A stretch of DNA of 64,000 nucleotides from Paramicrosporidium saccamoebae (taxonomy: Eukaryota > Rozellomycota): the NCBI GenBank assembly GCA_002794465.1, contig MTSL01000169.1, forward strand, positions 117,931-181,930, in the 5' to 3' direction. Each line of letters starts with the position of its first letter. The first letter of the stretch is position 1. Both the position numbers and the translations under genes were made by a program. Positions 30,634 to 40,795 of this stretch are shown piece after piece. The notes beneath the pieces are model-generated. The model was given only the letters and a program-made list of their open reading frames with translations. It did not search any database and was not told the DNA's origin.

Positions 30634-31751
30634 TCATGTTATGGCTCTTCTACGCGACGCAGCGAGAAGGTCTACAATGGTGGGCGATGTAGGGCCGAGT
30701 TGCCACCCAGATTGCAAGTCACTCTCATCCACAATCTCCTCTTGAATCATCTCCTCAATAATATCCTCCATTGTCAAGATTCCAAGTTGCTTCTTGTCCA
30801 AGGTCACAATGGCGAGATGGCTGCGTCCCTGTTGAAAGTCGTTCAAGATTGAAAATAGAGACATTTCCGTAGCGACATGAGGCACAGGCGATATTGGAAG
30901 TTGCGAGATGGGAATTGGGTCGCTGAGATTCAATGCCAACAATCTCTTAACAAGCACCACTCCGATAATATTGTCTCGGGCCCCCAGATACACGGGCACT
31001 CTGCTATATCCACGCCCGACAATCTCCTCGACCCACTTTCGGTCCAAGACGCTCTCGGCATCCAACATGTACACTTGGTCCAGTGGTGTCATGATTAATG
31101 CGGGATGTTTATCTCTCAACTCCAACACTCCTCTGATAATTTTAACCTCGTCCGGCGCAAGTTCAATACGTCCGCCCATGATACTGACCAGCTCCTTCAG
31201 CTCGGCCCTCTTGTACACCACACCATGGGCTCGTCCCAACATCCATTCTAGAAAACGGGCTGTGGGGTAGGCCACCGGGTAGAGAAGCATGATGCTAAGA
31301 CGCACCAGCCAGATAAAGTGTCCACCGATGAGCAGTCCGTACTTTGTGCAGATTGCTTGTGGAAGAATTTCGCCAAAAATCAGGAGCAGCACTGTGGACA
31401 ACATTACTGCAGCCCAGCCAGTGCTGAAGAATCCCTCTGCCACGATCGGAATGGTTTCGTTGATAATCTACATATAAATGGCCCGGTGGGATGTTACAGT
31501 GCTGGCAAGGATCAGCGTGACCAGCAGCATATAGCCGTCCTTTCTAATGGGCGCAATGCGTTCTGCATACCGGCGCTGCTTCTCATCGCCCGTATTCCGA
31601 ATCACCTGTAGCGTGGTTTCGTCAAGTGACATTAATCCAATCGTCAGTCCTGTCATCAGCATTTGCAAATCAGCTTACCAGCATACAGGCCGCTGATTAT
31701 GGACAGCCCAACCACCAGTGCCAGCTGAAGGAGCGTCGGATACTCGGACAT
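30634..31751 (-). CDS. CNNM/MAM3-type protein (DUF21 + CBS pair)
   Basis: Metal homeostasis or Mg2+ transport protein of the CNNM/CorC family, here 352 residues. Three exons: 31751-31679, 31649-31498 and 31467-30634. The introns are 29 nt (31678-31650; GTAAGC, ACAG) and 30 nt (31497-31468; GTAACA, TAG). Splicing joins ISGLYAG to LTIGLMSLD and TLILAST to IINETIPIV, restoring family blocks. The DUF21 membrane domain spans about residues 8-165 (LIFGEILPQAIC). CBS domains span about 190-320. The protein is shorter than yeast Mam3, lacking the long cytoplasmic tail. It is divergent from GCV3 with 36 bp between start codons. Confidence 0.88.
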
Positions 31752-31787
31752 TCGAGTCTAAACACACGATACGGAAAATGTAATTTA

Positions 31788-32258
31788 ATGTTTTCACGCG
31801 GAGTGCGTCTCTTCTCCGTCGGTACGCCATCCGCGTATAGACTAACTATAGTGCGAAGATACACTGCTGATCATGAATGGGTCGAGGTAATTCGACCAAC
31901 AGCTGTCCGGATGGGGATTACGGACTATGCACAGAAGGCGCTGGGCGACCTGGTGTACGTGGAGCTGCCCAAGGTGGGTACAGCAATTAAGCAGAAGGAG
32001 CCAGTGGGTGTGGTTGAGAGCGTCAAAGGTGCTTCAGATGTGTATGCACCACTCTCGGGGACCGTCACCAAAATTAACGAAACTGCGATTGCCAAACCGT
32101 CTCTAATAAACAAGAGTCCCGAGGGTGATGGTACACTCACTAATTGGAGAATGATGATTGTAGGTTGGCTGTGTGAATTGGAAATGCCATCCACTGTAGA
32201 AATGGATGCACTGTATGACAAGGAGGGCTATGAGAAATTCTGTAAAGGGGCTGTGTAA
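31788..32258 (+). CDS. GCV3: Glycine cleavage system H protein, mitochondrial
   Basis: Lipoyl carrier of the mitochondrial glycine decarboxylase complex. The ATG at 31788 begins an Arg/Ser-rich presequence (MFSRGVRLFSVGTPSAYRL). The lipoyl-lysine motif ESVKGASDVYAPLSG is intact. The frame is open throughout, but the C-terminus contains an 11-residue insert that is best read as a 33-nt intron (32131-32163; GTACAC, ACTAAT, TAG) without a stop codon. Removing it joins SPEGDG to WLCELEM, the normal H-protein sequence, and gives 145 residues. Confidence 0.93.
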   Translation: MFSRGVRLFSVGTPSAYRLTIVRRYTADHEWVEVIRPTAVRMGITDYAQKALGDLVYVELPKVGTAIKQKEPVGVVESVKGASDVYAPLSGTVTKINETAIAKPSLINKSPEGDGTLTNWRMMIVGWLCELEMPSTVEMDALYDKEGYEKFCKGAV

Positions 32259-32465
32259 TTGGCGAATAAAATATTGCCTCTGTTGCGTGGGGGGGGGAGT
32301 TGAGGATTAAGAGTTGGGAGTTGGAAGTTGGGAGTATTGTTGCGTAGTGGAAAAGATGCTAAAATATGGGTAAAGTGTTAATCCTTCCGTCTCTCGACTC
32401 TGATCCACCACGTATCATCCAATAATCATTCCACTACTTTACATCTTTTGCAGCGCTGATCGAAA

Positions 32466-33911
32466 ATGCCATGGCACATATTTTACCCTATTACGCCCTT
32501 ACTCGCGGTTCAACAGCTTGATCTTAGAAACGCTTTACGTGACATTAACAATTTCACAGCTAGGATCGGCGTCCCCAGGGATATGGCAGCAGCACTAGCA
32601 AAGAGATTGGGCAGCCTTGCGCCAGTGTTCACTGCGCGGCCTGAACAATTATCATTTCTGCCGTCACCTACTGCATTCTATGAACATCTTAAAACTTCCA
32701 TAGGAAATGCAACAAGACGAGTCACCTTGGCAAGCCTCTATCTTGGGACTGACGAACAGGAGCAGCAGCTGGTCTCTCTGCTCGATGACAAACTCAAGCG
32801 TGAAAGTGGCCTAAGCACCCATATTTACATGGACTATTTGCGGGGCACAAGAGGAAGTCCGAGCTCTGCAAGTCTTTTGATGCCGCTGGCAGCCCAACAC
32901 TCAAATTTGTTGGTGTCAATGTACCTGGCACCTGCCGTGCAATGGCGTCAGGTCGCCCCGCCTCGGTGGAATGAAATATTTGGAGTATCGCACCTAAAAG
33001 TGTGTGTTTTTGACGATAATGTGCTCGTCACTGGCGCAAACCTCAGCAAGAACTATTTTGAGAATCGGGCGGACCGGTACATTTGCGTAACCGGGCACCC
33101 AAAGCTAGCAAACTATTTCGATCAGCTGATTCGTGTCATTTCTGGACTTTCCCATACTCTGAACGGGAAAGGAGGATTCAATCCGCCATCCACCAAGCAG
33201 AATGATGCAAATTTACAACTGGAAGAATTCCTCAAGAAACAAGCCGCTTTTTCAGATCCAATTGATGAAAATTGTACCTTTTTAGTTCCGTCTCTGCAAA
33301 TGTCTCCGCTCGGAATCAGACAGGACGAAAGGCTTCTCGATGTTATGATGAAAAGCACGGATGAGATGCACCCACATTCAAAGGTATCCCTAGCCACTGG
33401 TTACTTTAATCTGTCACCAATGGCCAAGCGCATATTTGCGCAGTGTAAGAGGACTCCCTGGCATATACTCACCTCTTCGCCTGAAGCAAACGGGTTTTTC
33501 AACTCTGATGGCGTGTCCAAGTATATTCCAGACACTTATCGAGCAATTGAGCTCGAATTCCTCTTGGACGCAGCTCAAAGGCCCCCTTTGGCGACCAATG
33601 ATGCCGACCAAGAATCCATTTATGAATATTCCCGACCGGACTGGACATTTCACGCCAAAGGATTGTGGATTGACACTCCCGAAATGGTTTCTACCGTAAT
33701 TGGATCATCAAACTTTGGCCATCGATCATCAGAACGTGATTTGGAGGCCCAGCTCTCTGTCATTACCTCCAACTCGGAGCTGATGGACAAGATCAGGTGT
33801 GATAGGGACGCTTTGTACAAATATTCGAAGCTAGTCTCAGCCCCCCAAATCAAAAGTCAGACAACGATGGCTGCTACACTAGTGTCTAGGCATTTTAAAG
33901 GCTATCTTTAG
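32466..33911 (+). CDS. PGS1: CDP-diacylglycerol-glycerol-3-phosphate 3-phosphatidyltransferase
   Basis: Phospholipase D-superfamily enzyme making phosphatidylglycerophosphate, the first step of cardiolipin synthesis in mitochondria. It is 481 residues, intronless. There are two HKD-type motifs: SHLKVCVFDDNVLVTGANLS (first half) and FHAKGLWIDTPEMVSTVIGS (second half), each with downstream N and E/D residues. Flanking blocks SLYLGTDEQEQQL and TGYFNLSPMAK are typical of PGS1. Its stop codon is 8 bp from the stop of the convergent trehalose-phosphate synthase gene. Confidence 0.93.
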   Translation: MPWHIFYPITPLLAVQQLDLRNALRDINNFTARIGVPRDMAAALAKRLGSLAPVFTARPEQLSFLPSPTAFYEHLKTSIGNATRRVTLASLYLGTDEQEQQLVSLLDDKLKRESGLSTHIYMDYLRGTRGSPSSASLLMPLAAQHSNLLVSMYLAPAVQWRQVAPPRWNEIFGVSHLKVCVFDDNVLVTGANLSKNYFENRADRYICVTGHPKLANYFDQLIRVISGLSHTLNGKGGFNPPSTKQNDANLQLEEFLKKQAAFSDPIDENCTFLVPSLQMSPLGIRQDERLLDVMMKSTDEMHPHSKVSLATGYFNLSPMAKRIFAQCKRTPWHILTSSPEANGFFNSDGVSKYIPDTYRAIELEFLLDAAQRPPLATNDADQESIYEYSRPDWTFHAKGLWIDTPEMVSTVIGSSNFGHRSSERDLEAQLSVITSNSELMDKIRCDRDALYKYSKLVSAPQIKSQTTMAATLVSRHFKGYL

Positions 33912-33919
33912 GAGATTGT

Positions 33920-36304
33920 TTATAAAAGGCTAGACAGGACGGAGGCAAGTTCTTTAGGATTCTCAACGTAGTAGTTGGCGGCACGCCGTTTCTCCATAGT
34001 CACTTTAAATACAGGCATCTCTGTGGGGGCCTTGAAATCGTCGAGACGATCATCGGTGCATAAGATGAATCCACAATTGTCTCCCAATTTCGTCAGATCA
34101 GCAATAATTCGATTCAATGCGACCGCATCGTCCACCAATGATGGCCTCAGGGTCAGCTTGTTCTTGTCGAGGTAAATCTACAAAAATTACATCTGTTGCC
34201 AGCCAGACGACTTACGGAAATTGGAACATGACCAAGCAGCTTTTCAAGGTTGGCTTGCAGTTCTGAGGCTTGCCACGCACCAAATTCCACATCAGATTCG
34301 CCAAAATCCCAGGATATCACCTTTTCTCCTACGTCCACAAATGAACCAGGTGTATGATCAGTGTAAAATTTGAAGAGGGGGAGTATACGGTCACGCCAGC
34401 TTTCGTCGCCCAGCTCAGACAAGTGAACCCAGTCGTCGGCAAATTGCGGCGACGACACCATTCGAAGGCGCATATTTATGGGATGTCGGATGAAACATCC
34501 AAATTCACAGACAAGCCCAATATTTCCGTGGGCGAATGCAGTCTCAACAAGCTCACGAGGCTGAGTGCTGAACATGTAGACAAGAGTATTTGGTGCGTGG
34601 GCGAGTCTATTGAGAGCATCCATTAATTGTGGATTCAACCCGTCGAGTGCATCATAGTCAATAGCAAAAAGACGAAAGTCCTTGCAATCAGCAAACTGAC
34701 AACGCACAGTGTCAGCGGTAAGTCGGGTTCTTTGTTGTGGACTGGGCACATGGATCTCAAGTTTCTAATAGTATTACCCAACTCGTCCGTCAAATTACCT
34801 GTAGCTCTGATACAAAAGATTGTCCCCAATATGAGGCGGTTTGCTTTGTGACATATTTGAATAATTTCTGATGATTGCTGGTGGCGACTTCGGGAGAAGT
34901 GGTGAGCGCCTCACGATATGCTTCAACCAGTTCGTCAATATTCCATGGATTCACGATAAATGCTCCATTCATGGACTGCGCAGCACCTGCAAACTCGCTC
35001 AAAATCAGTGCACCGTTCCTTCCCGCTTGTGTTGCCACATATTCATACGAAACCTAATGTTATAAGGACGCGCGACTGGATGCTACCAGATTCATCCCAT
35101 CTCTGGTGGATGTGACTACACAGACATCAGCAACTCTATACAAAGCAACGAGATCGTGGAATGATATGGAACGATACAGATATTGGACAGGCGTAAAGTC
35201 AAACGACCCAAATTTTCCGTTAATCCTGCCAACTAGCTCATTCACAGAGGTCCGGAGATTTTTGTATTCCTCTACTTCTGTACGAGTAGGGACAGCAACC
35301 TGGAGTAGCGCCACTTTTCCCTGGAATTCAGGGTAACGCGACAGGAACAGATCAAAGGCATACAGTTTATGCGGGACTCCCTTGATATAGTCAAGACGAT
35401 CGACACCCACCATCAGTTTCTTCCCCGCAAACCTGGCTTGCAGCTCTTCAATCTTTTCCTTGACCAAGGGATCATCAAGGCCAGCCATGAACTTGTCGGG
35501 ATCAATTCCAATTGGAAAGGTGCCAACATGTACAAACCTATCATCGTATTCTACGCCATTGGGCATTGTCTGCAACCCAAGGATCCGTGCACAGGAGCTA
35601 AGGAAATGTCGGGCGTAGTCGTATGTATGAAATCCAATGAGGTCGCACTGGAGGACACCAAGCAGAATTTGCTTTCTTACTGGCAACACACGGTAAACTT
35701 CTGATGAGGGGAAGGGTGTATGCAAAAAGAACCCGATTTTTATGTTCTTTCTGTCCGCCAACACCTCCCTCAAAAGTGCCGGCAACAACATTAAATGATA
35801 ATCCTGCACCCAAATCATATCGCCGTCTTGGGCAACCTGCTTGATAGCCATCGCAAAGGCCATATTAGCTCGATAGTATCCATCCCATTGAGTCTCATCA
35901 AAGTCAATTTCGCCAGGAAGATAATGGAAAAGCGGCCACAGGGTTCTGCAGAGTTAGTAAACAAAATGCATCTACCCATTGGAAAATCCATTATAGTGAA
36001 GGTCGGCAACTTCATTAGATATAAATACAGGCTGGCAGGAGTAGATTTCCATCAAGTCTTTTGAGAGCCTTTCCCTAGAGTCTGTATCCACTTCAAAGCC
36101 TAAAGGTTAGCAATGTGCACTGATACCAGGCCATCCAATCCAGATAAACGACATGAGCTTTTTCAGTCCACTGAGAGCAGATACCAGACCTCCTGAGCTT
36201 GGCTCGTATTTCCACGGGTTCTCAGCCGCCTCGGGATTCTTCTTTATGGTCATGGGAAGACGGTTTGACACGACTAGCAACCGTTCCTTGCATTCCCCCG
36301 TCAT
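33920..36304 (-). CDS. TPS1: Trehalose-6-phosphate synthase with degenerate phosphatase domain
   Basis: GT20 enzyme forming trehalose-6-phosphate from UDP-glucose and glucose-6-phosphate. Six exons: 36304-36127, 36099-35976, 35945-35087, 35053-34799, 34764-34216 and 34177-33920. The introns are 27, 30, 33, 34 and 38 nt; the first two have TGCTAAC and TACTAAC branch sites. The spliced protein is 740 residues. Synthase blocks are intact: RLLVVSNRLP, WIGWPGFEVD, LHYNGFSNGTLWPLFHYLPG, IWVQDYHLMLLP, GVDRLDYIKG and RDGMNLVSYEYVATQ. From about residue 480 an HAD-type trehalose-phosphatase domain follows, but its DYDGTL motif is DYDALD, SGR is STQ, and the RPxGxNKG lysine region is RPSLVDDAV. It is probably inactive and regulatory. 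Confidence 0.95.
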
Positions 36305-36402
36305 AAGTCCGCCTTTGTTAAAAATGCAATAATAATGTTAGTTAAAAGCAATGTGCAGTGAAGCCTATCATCGTGTAAAGGTAATCTATAAAGACCATCA
36401 AA

Positions 36403-37478
36403 TTAATTAGCTAAGCCTTGCGGTCGAGGTGGCACGCCCGTGGGAAAAAGGGACAGTAAAAATGTAGTAAACATTTCTAGCAGCTTGAAAAGAGGATTCG
36501 GATCCGCGCCAGGCTGCTCCCTGTTATTGTTGCCAGGTTCTTCCGGCACTTGGGGCTGGACTACCCGTCGTGCTTCCATGACAATTTCCCAAAACCGGTT
36601 TACACCACGGCCAACATTAAGCGGCATCACGCCTGCTTGTAGCAAGAAGACGACACCAAACACGGCACACATTAATGCCACACGCCATTTATCTCCGCCC
36701 TGCGAAAATATCACAACAATTAATCCTATCCGCATAGCAAAGCCCAAGAATGCGGAATAGTCAAAATTTACACGCTGCCACACGTTGGGTGGTCGTGGAG
36801 CAGCGGGTGGATGAGCGGCGGGGACGGTAAGTGACGCGTCTGCCATTGAGAATGGAAGGCGCTGGCCAGCAGGCAAGTTGACTCCTCGCATAACGTAAAA
36901 TTGACGCCCATCAAAGAGCACAGCATTGGAAAGATCAGTGTAAACTACTTGACCACGATCATTTAAAAATCCATAGAAGCCGGGCGGCGTACGAGAATAT
37001 TCTGGCGTAGCTGGCGTCATCGTTCTGGGTGGCGCACGAGGGGGCACTGTAGCAGTTACTGGTTGTGTTTCAGCATTAATCTCCACGCTTGGCTGCGGTT
37101 CAGAACCTGACTGCATTGTGGTATCGGGGCCGTGGTATTTTGCACTCTTTAAGACCATATGAATCACAAGCTCCCTTGACTCTACCTAATCAAGATAAAC
37201 AAGCCGAAACGACTAAATACCTTTTCACACATTTCGGCGATAGTCAACTTGTCATTTAGAATATGTCCTCGAAATATGAGCCGCTGGTCCTCGACTCCAG
37301 GTCGACATGGATGCATGCGGCTCAGCTGGCGTTTTAGGTCCTCTACCAGGTCGAATAATGGTATCTGTGTGACATAGTCAACGGTAGCAAGATTCAACAC
37401 GGCAGGACATCTTATTGTGATACTTGCCAAAAAGTCCTGCTCATCCGACATGCCACAAGAAACGAGACTGGTTGACAT
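36403..37478 (-). CDS. HERP/Usa1-like ubiquitin-like-domain ER membrane protein
   Basis: Two exons (37478-37221, 37185-36403), 346 residues. The 35-nt intron 37220-37186 (GTATTT..TTAG) is in phase. The N-terminal ubiquitin-like domain has HPCRPGVEDQRLIFRGHILN, like the HERP UBL block RPRPEDQRLIYSGKLL, and after splicing continues CEKVESRELVIHMVLK. A Pro/Thr-rich linker precedes two hydrophobic segments (about residues 230-275, FSAFLGFAMRIGLIVV-like and ALMCAVFGVVFLLQAGV). HERP and Usa1 scaffold the Hrd1 ERAD complex; that role is inferred. Four CCAAT/ATTGG boxes occupy 37505-37581 just upstream. Confidence 0.75.
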
Positions 37479-37504
37479 TCTTTTATGACAGCCGGACTGA
37501 TTTT

Positions 37505-37581
37505 ATTGGTTCTGTTAATGTCCACCAATAAGAGAAAACTGTGAAAAACATTATTGGTGCCTCTTAGTTGGTGTCCATTGG
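37505..37581 (-). promoter_or_regulatory. Cluster of four CCAAT/ATTGG boxes upstream of the HERP-like gene
   Basis: ATTGG at 37505-37509, 37553-37557 and 37577-37581, and CCAAT at 37525-37529, within 27-103 bp of the ATG at 37478. Downstream, 37610-37690 is a GTAGTAGTGTGG-rich simple repeat. Confidence 0.4.
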
Positions 37582-37607
37582 CTAATTGAAATGCATTTTA
37601 GTAGTGT

Positions 37608-37692
37608 GTCAGTGGTAGTAGTAGTAGTGTGGCGGTGGTATTAGTATAGTAGTGTGGCTATGGCAGTAGTGTTAGTAGTGTGGCAGTAGGTT
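37608..37692. repeat. AGT/GTGG-rich simple-sequence tract
   Basis: Irregular repeats of AGTAGT and GTGTGGC in the spacer between the HERP-like and YKT6 genes, both on the minus strand. Nothing else is seen in this spacer. Confidence 0.6.
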
Positions 37693-37769
37693 GTGGTGGA
37701 ATGACCGCTCCTCAGTCTTGGATAACCCATAAAAATTGGCAGTATCCCATAACACAGCTATTAACACTT

Positions 37770-38433
37770 TTATTGGACAACACAACAAGAGTTGGTCTTT
37801 TTAGCAGTCTTGAAAAACATTTTGGATTTTACTCCTAGTTCGTCGGAGCGTGCCACTAGGTCATCCAACTTTTCACCACGCTCCAATAAAGAGTTCATCG
37901 TCTTGTGCTAATGGATTGGTTAAATAAACACTAAAAATCGTACCAGAACAATCTTGGTCTCGTCCAGTTCTTTTTGCACTCGCATGATGGGATCAGCTTC
38001 ATGGGGATTCTGGTACTTTGTCAGCATATCTTTGAGCTGTGGGTAGTCAAGTTTCCCGCTAGTGGTAAGCCAAACGTCCCGCGAAAAGGTAGAGGTGAAC
38101 TCTTCAAGGACGCGATTGATTAGGGCAAAGGCAACTCTGGGAGGGTATTCCTTGTCGCAAATAATAACACAGGCAAGACCCGCCAAATTGGTGTAAGCAT
38201 GAACAACATGCTCATTCTCCTCTACGGATTGGCGAACACCCTTTTCGGTGCGCTCCACGATCGTCTTGCAGAAGAAACCCAACAGCTCCTGGCCACTGCA
38301 ACCTTAATCTCATCTTATTTGGGACTTACGAGCTGCGTTGGAAGAAACTGAACGATGAAAGGTCAAATTCGGCGGCTATAATTTTTGCACCCTGAAGGTC
38401 TTTGCGCACAACGGCGATAGAGATGAGCTTCAT
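37770..38433 (-). CDS. YKT6: Prenylated R-SNARE YKT6
   Basis: Longin-type R-SNARE for ER-Golgi, vacuole and autophagosome fusion. Three exons: 38433-38330, 38295-37944 and 37907-37770. The introns are 34 nt (38329-38296; GTAAGT..GCAG) and 36 nt (37943-37908; GTACGA..TTAG). The spliced protein is 197 residues, matching the family's 198. It starts [17 protein letters not shown] (longin domain), reads [20 protein letters not shown] across the first junction, and contains the SNARE motif [20 protein letters not shown] with the central Arg in [10 protein letters not shown]. It ends CCVVQ, the dual-lipidation CCxxx box. The stop codon lies inside AATAAA. Confidence 0.96.
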
Positions 38434-38575
38434 GCTGCAAGGGTGCCCGTAAGGTGCCACATGTATTTGTCACGGTGGTTTTTTAGTAGAATAATGTTAT
38501 AAACAAGAATAGTTGTCGCTCTCAGCCTGTATGATCATGTGGGCTTTATTATTGTCAACCCCATGTCCACGGGCC

Positions 38576-39288
38576 ATGTCCTCGAATGGTTCCTGCTCTC
38601 GTTTCGCATCTGACGTTTAGAATTTTCCCACCTCTACACTGGCATATTTGTCGCCCCACACGAGGCCGAGGCGAATATCCTCCAAGTGCTAAGTCGTGAT
38701 GACGATTCGTTTCGGTCGCGTGCAGGTGACATTCAAAGCAAAGCAGGCAAGAGTTTTCTCCTCGACAATCCAGACTCACGACGTTTGAAAAAGAGAAAGC
38801 ATGTCAAATGCAGTTCAAATATGTTCAAGAGCGCCGAGAGAAGGGTCGCAGACAGAGCAACCATGCAGGAGCTTTCGTAAGAAAAGTGTTCGGGTATAAA
38901 CTATTTTAGGTACGAGAAAATGCTGCCACTGAGCAAGCTATGGGAGGGCTATATGCGAGATCTTTATTCAGTAACCCAGAGGAGCAATTTGGAGAATGCT
39001 TTGCTAAGGGCAGATTATCATGGCGCCTTTCTGCGGGTTGTACAGTCCAAATGCCCTTCTCATGTGGGAAAAGGAGGGCTGGTGGTGCAGGAGACGCTCA
39101 ATACCTTTGTAATGATACAATCTGACAGTAGGCCGCTTGTAATCCCCAAGAATGGAAATGTGTTCCTCTGTGGATTGCAGCTGCCAACACTGAAGATTGA
39201 ATGGCATCTCTATGGCGATCAATTGAGGCAGCATGCGGGATTCCGCTCCTCTCGCAAATACAAGTCAAAGCCAACAGTTTCGTTGTAG
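38576..39288 (+). CDS. POP4: RNase P/MRP subunit POP4 (RPP29)
   Basis: RNA-binding Sm-fold subunit of RNase P and RNase MRP, which process tRNA and rRNA precursors. Proposed exons are 38576-38588, 38621-38876 and 38910-39288, giving 215 residues. The second intron (33 nt, 38877-38909; GTAAGA..TTAG) is secure: it joins ATMQELS to YEKMLPLSKLWEGYMRDLY, the family core. The first (32 nt, 38589-38620; GTTCCT, CTGAC, TTTAG) is supported by frame and by the lack of another ATG. The catalytic-core block HGAFLRVVQSKCPSHVGKGG, VVQETLNTF and VIPKNGNVF is typical. It is divergent from YKT6. Confidence 0.85.
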
Positions 39289-39343
39289 ATAGAGTTTGTA
39301 TTTAAGAGCAACAGGCATGGTGTAGTGGTACAGTCTGTGGTGG

Positions 39344-40125
39344 TTACTCCACTACGTAAATTAGTATAGTTGGACATTATACACACTTACGCATATCGTC
39401 GTATCCATGTACAATGATCACTTGTCCTAGCACAGCCTCTGCCACGATCAAGATAGCGTCTGTGTCGCGTGTAGCGCCTTTGACTTTCAAATCCCAGAAG
39501 CACCAGAATCCAAGAGCTATCCATCCAAGTACTATAAGTACGATCCCACAGGATTGTTTAAACCGGACATATACCAAAATGGCAGAGAACAGTATAAATG
39601 CTAGAAACCATTTCTCGTCCCACCCAAGATCAATGCCCGCCAACGATAACATAAAGTTGGACACCCAATGGGCAGAATAGCTTACAATGTACAATACCAT
39701 AAATCTCTGCGGGAGTGTCTCTAGCTTCAGTGTGAGACGGACCCTTTCTATAAACTCAAGTGCCTCCTTGGCACTCCCTCGTCTATCCAAATGGTTTATC
39801 CAGTATGTTACGGTCACTAGCGTTATGATCAAAACTAGCATTCCCGCAGCGGTCAACGCCTTACTGTCTCCCTGTAAATGTGGCGCACCAACTGTCAAGA
39901 TCAACCAAATCCACATAAAGTGGACTTGAAACTTGTATCCCAGGAACTGAGAAACGTAGCTGGTTAATGACAAGATGGCGAATATAATAGCTTGGAACCA
40001 ACCAGTTAATACAAATCCCAAAGTGCACGTTTCTATCACTAAAAGTCAAACTAGGAATAGAAGACATGTGTACCGATGATTCTCACAAGATGTGCACAGA
40101 CACCGAAAGCGTTTACACCAAGCAT
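39344..40125 (-). CDS. Multi-pass membrane protein of unknown function
   Basis: Not recognised. Proposed exons are 40125-40074, 40038-39391 and 39351-39344, giving 235 residues. Intron 1 is 35 nt (40073-40039; GTACAC, TTTGACT, TTTAG) and joins ATG-initiated MLGVNAFGVCAHLVRI to VIETCTLGFVLTGWF. Intron 2 is 39 nt (39390-39352) with GTAAGT, TACTAAT and GTAG, the best consensus in the window, leaving an 8-nt last exon (two full residues and the stop). Without it the frame ends a few residues later at 39377. There are six or seven hydrophobic helices and short charged loops, with no signal for a transporter family. Confidence 0.65.
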
Positions 40126-40795
40126 AGCGACTTGCTGGGGACACGTTGTGGAGCTTATCTAATGCTGGCGCATTTATGCCCAAATATGGAAAATTGAACA
40201 GCAACAAGCTGATAAGAGATGTCTAGATATAAAGTTGACCAAAATGAGCGAATCAACATTGTGAGAAAGTAGATTTACAGATCAGGAATTATAACATAGG
40301 GTCTTTACAAGCTCCACGGTAAAATGTTTGAAATTCAGCTCTCATAACAAGTGCGCAGCAGTTGACTCCTGATTATAGGCTGTTGATATAACCACGCTAC
40401 ACAATGATGCCACAACGAATGAGAATGGCCAGTAGTAAATGCCTCTGCGATTCGTGTAAGGGGCCAATTACACTTGACGCTTATAAATATCCTAATGTAC
40501 ACTATCCGTGCATTCCAAGATGCACAAAGCTAGCAAATACTATAATCTTTCCCTTAGGACCCCTTACGCAGTCATCATCCAAATGTTGATTCGTATTGCT
40601 AAGTCAGGACAACAGGCCCTAAAGTTGAGACTGGCCGGCTACCCGATTTAGAGCCGTATTATTTTGACTGCTGAGGGCCCCTTTCCTTTCTAGTGACAAT
40701 ACCCGTCATGATTAAGTTATGACAGAAGCTCGCTTGGGTACGAATGCTGTACAATAAGACTTACGACAAATTGGCACAATTCCTTTATTTTTTAC
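40126..40795. other. Intergenic region, no supported gene
   Basis: 670 bp between the divergent membrane-protein and DnaJ genes. A 61-codon frame (40404-40589) has a CxCxxC cluster but no other support. No tRNA-like or strongly repeated structure was seen. Confidence 0.6.

Noticed and set aside
33920-36304. Trehalose-phosphate synthase as a broken pseudogene with several frame changes
   Set aside because: Five tiny introns with good consensus explain every break, and all phases close to 741 codons including the stop.
39310-39360. tRNA-like start GGCATGGTGTAGTGGTA with a following TGG-rich stretch
   Set aside because: No B box, no closing acceptor stem and no anticodon arm. The region is better explained as the 3' end and UTR of the membrane-protein gene.
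40404-40589. 61-codon frame with a CxCxxC cluster
   Set aside because: Too short, no recognisable domain, no partner exon with good splice sites. Left unannotated.
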